From: Bartonella bacilliformis Ver097
GTDB lineage: Bacteria > Pseudomonadota > Alphaproteobacteria > Rhizobiales > Rhizobiaceae
Assembly: GCF_000709795.1 (NCBI RefSeq)
Contig: NZ_KL503802.1
Coordinates: 186,001 to 250,000, forward strand
DNA: 64,000 bases
Direction: 5' to 3'
This document shows, one piece after another, positions 42,535-50,561 of this stretch. The position numbers and the translations under genes were made by a program. Within the stretch, counting starts at the first letter, position 1. The number at the start of each line of letters is the position of its first letter. The notes under the pieces are model-generated. The model had not been told where the DNA came from, made no database searches, and was given only the letters and a program-made list of their open reading frames with translations.

Positions 42535-43455
42535 ATGAACTGGATTACAAATTACGTTCGTCCTAAAATTAATTCCATATTAGGTCGTCGTGAAATTCCA
42601 GAAAATTTGTGGATCAAAGATCCTACCAATGGCGAAATGATTTTCCATAAAGATCTGGAAGCTAATCAATATGTGATTCCTGCTTCTGGTCATCACATGC
42701 GTATTAGCACCAAAAACCGTCTCATGCATTTTTTTGATGATGGTGTATATACACCGATTGAAAATCCAAAAGTGGTAACAGACCCATTAAAATTCCGTGA
42801 TACAAAACGCTATATTGACCGATTAAAAGAGTATCGCGCCAAGCTTGGTGTTGACGATAATATTTTAAGTGCACGAGGCACCATTGAAGGTTTATCAATC
42901 ATTGCTACCGTTCAAGATTTTTCCTTCATGGGTGGATCGCTTGGTATGGCATCAGGAGAAGCTATCATCGAAGCTTTTCATACTGCCATTGCAGACAAAT
43001 GCCCTTTAGTTCTTTTTGCTGCTTCAGGAGGAGCTCGAATGCAAGAAGGAATATTATCCCTCATGCAAATGCCTCGTACAACAGTAGCAATTGAAATGAT
43101 GAAAGAAGAAAAGCTTCCCTATATTGTAGTGCTGACTAATCCTACAACCGGTGGTGTAACCGCTTCATATGCCATGCTTGGTGATGTTCACATTGCTGAA
43201 CCTGGCGCCATGATTGGTTTTGCAGGCCCACGTGTTATTCAACAAACGATTCGAGAAACTTTACCAGAAGGTTTCCAAAGCAGTGAATATCTTCTTAAGC
43301 ACGGCATGGTTGATATGGTCGTGTCGCGTTTGGATATGAAAGCTACAATTGCAAAGCTTTTACGCCTGATGATGAAATTTCCGGCAGCGCATGAACCTTC
43401 TCATGCATTCTCCAAAGACTCTCAAATAAAGATTTCTAAAACAAAAGCCGCTTAA
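42535..43455 (+). CDS. accD: Acetyl-CoA carboxylase carboxyltransferase subunit beta
   Basis: Transfers carboxyl from biotin to acetyl-CoA with AccA, committing carbon to fatty acid synthesis. Crotonase-like signatures are [46 protein letters not shown] and [13 protein letters not shown]. The N-terminal part, which in E. coli is a four-cysteine zinc ribbon, contains no cysteine at all here ([16 protein letters not shown] then [10 protein letters not shown]). AGGAG lies 10 bases before the ATG. Length is 306 residues. folC starts three bases after the stop, as in relatives. Confidence 0.95.
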   Translation: MNWITNYVRPKINSILGRREIPENLWIKDPTNGEMIFHKDLEANQYVIPASGHHMRISTKNRLMHFFDDGVYTPIENPKVVTDPLKFRDTKRYIDRLKEYRAKLGVDDNILSARGTIEGLSIIATVQDFSFMGGSLGMASGEAIIEAFHTAIADKCPLVLFAASGGARMQEGILSLMQMPRTTVAIEMMKEEKLPYIVVLTNPTTGGVTASYAMLGDVHIAEPGAMIGFAGPRVIQQTIRETLPEGFQSSEYLLKHGMVDMVVSRLDMKATIAKLLRLMMKFPAAHEPSHAFSKDSQIKISKTKAA

Positions 43456-43458
43456 ATT

Positions 43459-44781
43459 ATGGAAAAAAGCCATGTGCAAAAGGTGGTTGATGATCTACTG
43501 GGGCTATCCCCAAAAAAACTGGATCTTTCCTTAGATCGTATTATCCGCCTCTTAAAGCATCTTGGTAACCCACATTTAAAGCTTACCCCTACTATTATCC
43601 ATATTGCTGGAACAAATGGTAAAGGATCGGCTTCAGCAATCTGTCGTGCTCTTTTAGAAAGTGCAGGCTACTGCGTTCATGTATACAGCTCACCACATTT
43701 GGTAAATTGGAATGAACGCTGTCGACTAGGCCAAATAGGAAGTGGCCAACTTATTACAGATAATCAACTGCTTGATATCATTCGTCACACCATAAAAGTG
43801 AATCGTCAAGAGCCAATTAGCGTTTTTGAAATTTTTACTGCTGCAGCCTTTACTCTATTTAGCACCCATCCAGCTGATGCAATCATTTTAGAAGTTGGAT
43901 TAGGAGGGCGTTTTGATGCAACCAATGTTATTAAAAATCCAGCTGTATCCCTTATTATGCCTATTGACTATGACCATGAAATTTTTCTAGGCAACACAAT
44001 TGCGCAAATTGCCTTTGAAAAAGGGGGAATCATCAAACCAAAAATTCCTGTTGTAATTGGCAAACAAAACCATGATGTTACTCTTTCTGTTTTACGTAGC
44101 CTTATTGACAAAAACAAAGCACCTTACTCTATTTTTGACCAAGACTACCAAAGCTATGAAGAACATGGACGTATGGTATTTCAAAATAACCATGGTTTAA
44201 TGGATCTATCACTTCCTAACCTTATCGGTGCGCACCAAATTGCCAATGCTGGTGCTGCTATTGAAGCAGTTTACCAAGCAGGTTTTCAACTTTCGGAACA
44301 AGTCATCAACCAAGCTTTACGCAATCTTTACTGGCCAGCACGCATGCAGCATCTGACCCATGGCCAATTGGTTAATCAACTTCCTCCCCGTACAGATTTA
44401 TGGCTCGATGGTGGCCACAATCCTGCTGCTGGTAAAGCTGTTGCAGCAGAATTTACTCGATGGAAAAAAAAATCAAACCGCCCCATTGTTATGATCGCTA
44501 GTATGCTCAAAACTAAAGATAATGTCGGTTATTTTCGTCCTTTCAAAAATCTTGTCAATGAAGTCTATACAATCCCTTTAACCTCTAGCGACGCAGGTCT
44601 CTGTCCAAAAATTTTAGCAAAATTAGCACAAAAAGCAGGCCTCATTGCTAACCCACAAGCGGATCTTCAAGAAGCCCTTCATAAAATCAGTTTAAAACAT
44701 AAAGAAGCCATCATCTTTATCGGTGGTTCTCTTTACCTTGCTGGCAATATTCTACGTGACAATGCGACACCTCCATGCTAG
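43459..44781 (+). CDS. folC: Bifunctional folylpolyglutamate/dihydrofolate synthase
   Basis: ATP-dependent ligase that makes dihydrofolate and adds glutamates to folates. The P loop is HIAGTNGKGSASAICR near residue 48. The Mur-ligase-like segments SPHLVNWNERC, EVGLGGRFDATNVI and PIDYDHEIFLGNTIAQIAFEKGGIIK are present. The C-terminal domain has PARMQHLTHG and LWLDGGHNPAAGKAVA. Length is 440 residues. It is closely linked to accD (3-base gap). Confidence 0.96.
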   Translation: MEKSHVQKVVDDLLGLSPKKLDLSLDRIIRLLKHLGNPHLKLTPTIIHIAGTNGKGSASAICRALLESAGYCVHVYSSPHLVNWNERCRLGQIGSGQLITDNQLLDIIRHTIKVNRQEPISVFEIFTAAAFTLFSTHPADAIILEVGLGGRFDATNVIKNPAVSLIMPIDYDHEIFLGNTIAQIAFEKGGIIKPKIPVVIGKQNHDVTLSVLRSLIDKNKAPYSIFDQDYQSYEEHGRMVFQNNHGLMDLSLPNLIGAHQIANAGAAIEAVYQAGFQLSEQVINQALRNLYWPARMQHLTHGQLVNQLPPRTDLWLDGGHNPAAGKAVAAEFTRWKKKSNRPIVMIASMLKTKDNVGYFRPFKNLVNEVYTIPLTSSDAGLCPKILAKLAQKAGLIANPQADLQEALHKISLKHKEAIIFIGGSLYLAGNILRDNATPPC

Positions 44782-44825
44782 AAATTTGCTGTTCATGGCA
44801 TTTTAATGGATAACAATCTCTAATT

Positions 44826-45824
44826 ATGAAACTTGATCATACACTTTATCAAAATCCTAAACTTATTACTGTTTTCGGTGGTTCAGGTTTTGTGGGGCGA
44901 CATGTCGTTGAAGCCTTAACAAAACGGGGTTATCGCGTTCGCATCGCTGTGCGTCGCCCGCAAAAAGCTTATTACATGCTACAAATAGGTGAAGTAAGCC
45001 AAACCCAAATGTGTACGACAGATGTTAAGAATCGTGCTTCTGTTGCACGTGCATTGTCTGGAGCAGATGGTGTGGTATTTTTTCCTGGGAGTTTGAAACA
45101 ATCCAATCAATCAAAATTTCAAAGCACACAAATTGATGGAACAACACATGTTGCGGAATTAGCTCAAAAAGCGGGTATCCCTCTTATTTATGCATCAACG
45201 CTCATCGCTCATGAAAATGCATCGCTTCTTTACGCGCGCGTTAAATTTATGTGCGAGAAAATTGTTCAGGATAAGCATTCTCAAGCAATCATTATGCGCC
45301 CATCTGTCATTTTTGGACCAGAAGATTGTTTTTTCAATGCCTTAGCAAAGGCATCCTGTTTTTTGCCGATTATGCCAGTTTTTGGCGGTGGACACAATAA
45401 ATTGCAACCTGTTTATGTTGGCGATATTGCTGAATTTGTTGTGCGTGCTTTAGAAGAAAAAATCCCCTTTGGAAACAGTTATGACCTTGGTGGGTCGATA
45501 GTAATTACAGTCCGACATGTCATTGAAAAGATATTAAAAATTATTTACCGCAAAAAAACAATTTTATCCATGCCGCTTTCTGTGGGACTTTGTGTTGGAA
45601 ATATTTTGGGCACTATCGGTAAATTGCCTTTGCTACCAACACTGACAACAGCTGATCAAATACGCTTTCTGCAACTAAACAATATTGTTTCTCAAAAAGC
45701 TATAGATAGTGGATATACTTTAGAAGGGGTGGGCATTACTCCAAAAACTATGGCTTCTATTTTACCAAGTTACTTATGGCACTTCCGTCCACAAGGACAG
45801 TTTTCCAATAATTTACTAACCTAA
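44826..45824 (+). CDS. NDUFA9-like NAD(P)-binding epimerase/dehydratase-family protein
   Basis: Extended short-chain dehydrogenase fold protein of the NDUFA9 (complex I 39-kDa subunit) subfamily, 332 residues. The nucleotide-binding motif is VFGGSGFVGRHVVEAL near the N-terminus; RVRIAVRRPQKA follows. The segment IIMRPSVIFGPEDCFFNALA is typical of this subgroup. The classical YxxxK pair is degenerate (LLYARVKFMCEK), as in NDUFA9, which argues against ordinary dehydrogenase activity. In alphaproteobacteria the homologue may associate with complex I; no nuo genes are present here. Role inferred only. Confidence 0.8.
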   Translation: MKLDHTLYQNPKLITVFGGSGFVGRHVVEALTKRGYRVRIAVRRPQKAYYMLQIGEVSQTQMCTTDVKNRASVARALSGADGVVFFPGSLKQSNQSKFQSTQIDGTTHVAELAQKAGIPLIYASTLIAHENASLLYARVKFMCEKIVQDKHSQAIIMRPSVIFGPEDCFFNALAKASCFLPIMPVFGGGHNKLQPVYVGDIAEFVVRALEEKIPFGNSYDLGGSIVITVRHVIEKILKIIYRKKTILSMPLSVGLCVGNILGTIGKLPLLPTLTTADQIRFLQLNNIVSQKAIDSGYTLEGVGITPKTMASILPSYLWHFRPQGQFSNNLLT

Positions 45825-46306
45825 TACCGATTTTCCCTGATGGATATTTCATAACAAAATCTGCTTTACTCCCACAGATATCAGTAGTAAAATCTGTGTT
45901 GTGCCTTCTCTTTCCTAGAAAAGACATTAATACTTCCTTTTGTAATCCAAATCTTCGTAGTCTATTGAATTTATACAGATAAGATTTTTCCTAATCTTAT
46001 TAAAACGATTTTCTATATTAAAAAATTTTAGACAATCACGCAATGATGAACTTGTATGGTATAATTTCACGATCATAACAAGCATGAACGATGAAAATGA
46101 TATCCTTTGATATATTGCAGCCAATTGAAGATATGTGTATCTCTTCGCAAAATTGACTATTTTGACAAAAAAGTTGCATATTTTTATCCTGATCAGCTAA
46201 AAATAAGATAAAATACTTTATTGAGATTACATGACAAAAACATTGTAAGCTAAATTGTTACTGTTACGAGAATCTTTCCTTGGTAAAAAGTAAAAGGAGA
46301 TGCATC
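45825..46306. other. Spacer upstream of the divL leader ORF
   Basis: About 480 AT-rich bases. Two hairpins are visible: CACAGAT/ATCTGTG (45873-45898) and a perfect 8-bp AT-rich stem at 45979-46000. A minus-strand frame at 45927-46124 (65 residues) shows no recognisable family and is not called. The promoter of divL must lie here but I could not identify it with confidence. Confidence 0.4.
45979..46000. repeat. Perfect 8-bp hairpin downstream of the NDUFA9-like gene
   Basis: ATAAGATT (45979-45986) and AATCTTAT (45993-46000) flank a six-base loop. It is 155 bases past the NDUFA9-like stop. No T run follows on either strand, so a terminator role is unproven. Confidence 0.4.
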
Positions 46307-46354
46307 GTGCACAATTTTGATAGCAATAATCCCAAAGAAAGACTTAAAAAATGA
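46307..46354 (+). CDS. Putative 15-residue leader peptide coupled to divL
   Basis: A GTG at 46307 is preceded by AGGAG (46295-46299) with 7-base spacing and opens a 15-codon frame reading VHNFDSNNPKERLKK. Its TGA stop overlaps the divL ATG as ATGA. The frame is different from divL. divL itself has no clear ribosome binding site of its own, only an A-rich stretch, so ribosomes ending this small frame could be what starts divL translation. The product is hydrophilic, with no membrane segment and no run of one amino acid that would suggest attenuation. It may be only a device for coupling. Not recognised in any family. Confidence 0.5.
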   Translation: MHNFDSNNPKERLKK

Positions 46355-48825
46355 TCAGAATTTCTGCCTGTATTTTTTGCTTTCTTTCGCTGTTTTTTCC
46401 AATATATGCTATTGCTCAATCACCAATATCTCACTTACTATCCACCTTAACTTGGTCAGAACATCAATGGCTTATTTTAGCACTTTGCGGAAGTATTTCT
46501 TGTGCTTCCCTACTAACGTGCATAACCGTTATTATAGATATAAAGAAAAATGCTGAGAAATCTTTACAAGTGATTCAAACCAATTTTTTTGAAAAACTTA
46601 AACAATATGAATGGTTTTTAAAAGAAACAGAACAATGCCTTCTTATTTGGGAGCACCCAACAGCCCTACCACATATCGTTGGCAATATTTCTAAATTACA
46701 AAATGCAGGAATAAACGAACAAAATTTTCAGTGTTTCGAAAATTGGCTCGAAGAATCTTTTCTGCAACAACTTAACCAAGCACTGACTCAATTACGTTAT
46801 CATGGCTGTTCTTTTGAACTTTCTATCACCACTATCAATAAAATCCTCTTACAAGTTACAGGGATTATTGCAGGAACAGCAACCATTGCACGTTTCCAAG
46901 ATTTCTCAAAACAGCAGAGTGAAAACATTCGCTTACGGGAAGATATGACCCGAATGCTCACAGAGCTGAAAATACAACGCAACCTTTTTGATTATATCCA
47001 AGAACCGGTGTGGATTCGAAATAGTGAAGGGAAAATTTGTTTCGTAAATAATGCTTTTCGAAACATGACAAATTTTCAAGAAGGCTGTGATACCATCACT
47101 GATCCTTTCAATGAAACAACACAATTCCAAATGAATAAAAGAGACCAAATAAATGAGAGGAGTCAAACAAATGGAACAAATCAACTAGATGAGACAAAAA
47201 CAGTATTCCAAAAACACGTTCATACCGTCGTGAATGGAGAACGACGTCATTTTCACCTAACACGTATCACAACAGAAGAAGGAATGGCAGCTTTTGCTCG
47301 TGATGACAGCGCATATAAAAATCTTACTAATGAAATGGAACAAATTCTTCAAAGCCACTATGAAATACTCGATCAAATTTCAACAGCTGTAGCGATTTTT
47401 GATAGCAATCAAAAATTAAAATTTTGCAATCATGCCTTTAGAATTTTATGGCCATTAGAAAGTTCTTTTCTAGAAAGTGAACCAAGCCATACACTCCTTC
47501 TTGAGCGTTTGCGTGAAAAAGGACTCATCGGTGAACATCCTGATTGGCGCGCATGGAAAGAAGAGCTTTTAACAAACTACCACCAAATAGAATCTAACCC
47601 TAAAATTTGGAATCTTCCTAACGGATGTACAGTGCGTGTCATGTCTCACCCCCACCCACAAGGAGGTATTACCTGGCTTTACGAAAATCTTACAGAAAAA
47701 ATTGATCTTGAACGACGCTATAATACATTAATCAAAATACAAGGTGAAACACTTGATAAACTTTCTGAAGGCGTAGTGGTTTTTGGCACAGATGGATGTC
47801 TATGCTTATCAAATCCTGCTTTATCAAAATTGTGGTCTTTACCCTATAATTTATTAGTAGAAGGTACTCATATTACGCAATTACAAACCCATTGCTCAGC
47901 CCTGACAGTCAGAGAAGAATGGAAGCAATTTACCCAATTGATTACAGGCTTTACTGAAAAACGCGATGCCCATTCAGGTCGCATAGATCTGAAAAATGGA
48001 ATGATTATCGATTACACATTCGTGCCACTCCCCAATGGACAAACAATGTTAACTTTTGTGAATGTTACTGACACCGTCCATATAGCGCGTGCCCTGCAAG
48101 AAAAAAATGAAGCCTTAAAAAGTGCTGATCGTCTACGCAATGAATTTGTCCAACATGTGTCCTACGAATTACGCACACCTCTCACTAATATTATTGGATT
48201 TTCTGATATTTTACGTGACCAAATGTTTGGCTCTCTTAATGGACGCCAACACGAATATCTCGGCCATATTCAATCAGAGTCCAATACACTTTTGAATCTT
48301 GTTAATGATATTCTTGACCTTGCAACCCTTGATGCAGGGATTATGGAATTAAATATACAATCGGTCAATATTGTTGATGCTATGGCGAAAGCAGTAACAC
48401 GAATAGAAGAACATCTCAATGGACGTCATATTCTATTTTCTCAACACATTTCTCCTTCTTTAGATGTCATTTTTGCGGATGCTACACGTTTACATCAAAT
48501 CTTTGTGAATGTACTTAGTAATGCTGTGAACTTTGCCCCAGAAGCAAGCACTATTGAATTTTGTGCTCATAAACAAGATAATCATATTGTTTTCAGCGTC
48601 CATAATGAAGGATCGGACATTCCATCTGATATTCTTGATAGGATTTTCAAACGGTTTTCTTCTCATGCACATCATGGTGGACGTGCTGGAGCAGGCCTTG
48701 GCCTCTCTCTTGTCAAAAGCTTTGTTGAACTCCATGGTGGATATGTTGAAATTCTCACCGGCACGGGTCAAGGAACAACAGTTAAATGTTTTTTCTTACT
48801 TAAAAAGGAAGATATAATCCTTTAA
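46351..48825 (+). CDS. divL: DivL-type PAS sensor kinase with tyrosine in the H box
   Basis: Cell-cycle signalling protein of 824 residues. One or two N-terminal hydrophobic segments (ISACIFCFLSLFFPIYAIA, LILALCGSISCASLLTCITVII) anchor it. Several PAS-like domains follow (FVNNAFRNMTNF; AIFDSNQKLKFCNHAF; VVFGTDGCLCLSNPALSKLW). The dimerisation helix carries QHVSYELRTPLTNIIGFSDIL: residue 605 is Tyr where histidine kinases have His, the hallmark of DivL. The ATPase domain is intact (NVLSNAVNFAPEAS, GAGLGLSLVKSFVELHGGY). In Caulobacter DivL controls CckA and hence CtrA. A polar Gln/Asn/Thr-rich stretch with QxN repeats lies in the first PAS region (about residues 253-284). tsaE follows 64 bases downstream, as in relatives. 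Confidence 0.88.
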   Translation: MIRISACIFCFLSLFFPIYAIAQSPISHLLSTLTWSEHQWLILALCGSISCASLLTCITVIIDIKKNAEKSLQVIQTNFFEKLKQYEWFLKETEQCLLIWEHPTALPHIVGNISKLQNAGINEQNFQCFENWLEESFLQQLNQALTQLRYHGCSFELSITTINKILLQVTGIIAGTATIARFQDFSKQQSENIRLREDMTRMLTELKIQRNLFDYIQEPVWIRNSEGKICFVNNAFRNMTNFQEGCDTITDPFNETTQFQMNKRDQINERSQTNGTNQLDETKTVFQKHVHTVVNGERRHFHLTRITTEEGMAAFARDDSAYKNLTNEMEQILQSHYEILDQISTAVAIFDSNQKLKFCNHAFRILWPLESSFLESEPSHTLLLERLREKGLIGEHPDWRAWKEELLTNYHQIESNPKIWNLPNGCTVRVMSHPHPQGGITWLYENLTEKIDLERRYNTLIKIQGETLDKLSEGVVVFGTDGCLCLSNPALSKLWSLPYNLLVEGTHITQLQTHCSALTVREEWKQFTQLITGFTEKRDAHSGRIDLKNGMIIDYTFVPLPNGQTMLTFVNVTDTVHIARALQEKNEALKSADRLRNEFVQHVSYELRTPLTNIIGFSDILRDQMFGSLNGRQHEYLGHIQSESNTLLNLVNDILDLATLDAGIMELNIQSVNIVDAMAKAVTRIEEHLNGRHILFSQHISPSLDVIFADATRLHQIFVNVLSNAVNFAPEASTIEFCAHKQDNHIVFSVHNEGSDIPSDILDRIFKRFSSHAHHGGRAGAGLGLSLVKSFVELHGGYVEILTGTGQGTTVKCFFLLKKEDIIL

Positions 48826-48889
48826 GTCTGTACTTTTGTCATCAAAACCATTTTTTCACCTATTCATTCACCAATTCAATGGAAATTTT

Positions 48890-50383
48890 ATGAATTTTAG
48901 TTTTTTTCTTGCCAATGAAGAAGCAACAAAATTATTTGCGCAAGATCTAGGTCTTGCTTTAAAACCAGGTGATCTTGTAACACTTCAAGGTGATCTTGGA
49001 GCAGGAAAATCAACTCTCGCACGTGCAATCATTCATACACTTGCCAATGATGATAATTTAGAAGTACCAAGCCCTACTTTTACTCTTGTTCAAAACTATA
49101 AACTGCCACAATTTGAAGTTATTCACGCTGATCTTTATCGCCTCTCTATGGCAGAAGAAATTGATGAATTAGGACTTCACGAAGCACGTGAACAAAGTAT
49201 TTTATTGATCGAATGGCCAGAAAAAGGTGCAGATTCTTTAGGACCCATTACTTTTGCTATCAGTTTACAACACCAAGATTGTGGACGTCATATCACCATT
49301 ACAGCAGCAACACATGATATTGAACGTCTACAACAATCTTTTGCAATCCGCACTTTTTTAACTACTCATGGTCGCGGTCATGTTCATCGTCGTTTTTTAG
49401 CAAGCGATGCTTCTGCACGATCTTATGAACTTTTGCATAGTGACCATCATCAAGAAATCTTTATGAATGCATCCATCATGCAAATGGCACAAAAAACGGA
49501 TCCTACCTTTGCAGAAAAAATGCATCTTGCAACAGATATCCGTCAGTTTGTAGGCATTAACCAGATCATTTTAGAGAATGGATTTTCTGCTCCTCATATT
49601 TTTGTCGAAGATCTTGAAAAGGGGTTCTTGATTTTAGAAGATTTGGGACGCGAAAGAATTTTAGATCAAGCTGGCAATCCTATAGAAGAACGTTATATCG
49701 CTTGTAGTGAATTGTTGGCTACTTTCCATCAAAAATCGTGGGCTTTTAAAAAGCAATTTGCAACATTTTCAATTCATATTCCTTGCTATGATCAACAGTC
49801 TATGCAAGCAGAACTCGCTTTACTGCTAGACTGGTATATACCTTTTCAGAAGAAAAAAACCTTAGATGAAAAACAACGTAAAGCTTTTTTTACCTGCTGG
49901 AAACCCTATCTTGACATGCTCATCGAGGGAGAAAATACCCTTGTAATGCGTGATTATCACTCGCCCAATATACTGTGGCGTGCAAATAAAGAAGGAGTAG
50001 CTCGCATTGGTCTTATTGATTTTCAAGATGGCTTAAAAGGACCAACAGCTTATGATCTTGTTTCCTTGGCACAAGATGCACGTCTCTATATTTCACCAGA
50101 ACTTGAGATGAAGATTCTCAACGCTTATTGTCACGCGCGCCATAAAGCACCGCAACCTTTTGATGAAAATGAATTGCGCAAACTTTACGCTCTTGCAGGT
50201 GCTCAACGTGTTTCAAAAATTTTAGGCATTTTTGTACAATTACACCAACAATATGGAAAATCGTCTTATCTCAAACATTTGCCCCATATGCAGGACTATC
50301 TTGCCCGTAATCTTTCACACCCAATTCTTTCTCCTTTAAAAAGCTTTTATCAAGAAACTGGCATTCTTGCAGAAACAACATAA
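48890..50383 (+). CDS. tsaE: TsaE - aminoglycoside-phosphotransferase-like fusion
   Basis: Two-domain protein of 497 residues. Domain 1 (about 1-150) is TsaE, the ATPase of the t6A tRNA modification complex: Walker A LQGDLGAGKSTLAR, VPSPTFTLVQNY, and HADLYRL with IEWPEKG. Domain 2 (about 165-490) is a phosphotransferase of the APH/AmgK type: VMRDYHSPNILWR gives the catalytic Asp and Asn, and GLIDFQDGLKGPTAYDLVSLAQDAR the metal-binding Asp. The fusion is common in Hyphomicrobiales. The ATG at 48890 (MNFSFFLANEE) is favoured over a TTG at 48836. The nucleotidyltransferase gene that often follows in relatives is missing; addB begins 178 bases downstream. Confidence 0.93.
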   Translation: MNFSFFLANEEATKLFAQDLGLALKPGDLVTLQGDLGAGKSTLARAIIHTLANDDNLEVPSPTFTLVQNYKLPQFEVIHADLYRLSMAEEIDELGLHEAREQSILLIEWPEKGADSLGPITFAISLQHQDCGRHITITAATHDIERLQQSFAIRTFLTTHGRGHVHRRFLASDASARSYELLHSDHHQEIFMNASIMQMAQKTDPTFAEKMHLATDIRQFVGINQIILENGFSAPHIFVEDLEKGFLILEDLGRERILDQAGNPIEERYIACSELLATFHQKSWAFKKQFATFSIHIPCYDQQSMQAELALLLDWYIPFQKKKTLDEKQRKAFFTCWKPYLDMLIEGENTLVMRDYHSPNILWRANKEGVARIGLIDFQDGLKGPTAYDLVSLAQDARLYISPELEMKILNAYCHARHKAPQPFDENELRKLYALAGAQRVSKILGIFVQLHQQYGKSSYLKHLPHMQDYLARNLSHPILSPLKSFYQETGILAETT

Positions 50384-50561
50384 ATATCCAATTTTGAGCG
50401 CATTACCTATATGGCTTATTCTCTTAACTTTTAGAATAACAGTAACACTATTGTGTAGATGTAATTTTTCAATTTTGCCATGAATGAAAACTAATATACA
50501 GTAAAATCTATTAAAATGATCGGTAAATTAAATAATTTTGACACACCCACAATCAAAGCAA

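Noticed and set aside
45927..46124. 65-codon minus-strand frame in the spacer before divL
   Set aside because: No recognisable family, no clear ribosome binding site, AT-rich spacer; cannot be told from chance.
48836..48889. TTG start extending TsaE by 18 residues
   Set aside because: The extra residues lack homology and the ATG at 48890 with an upstream TGGAAA fits the family N-terminus.
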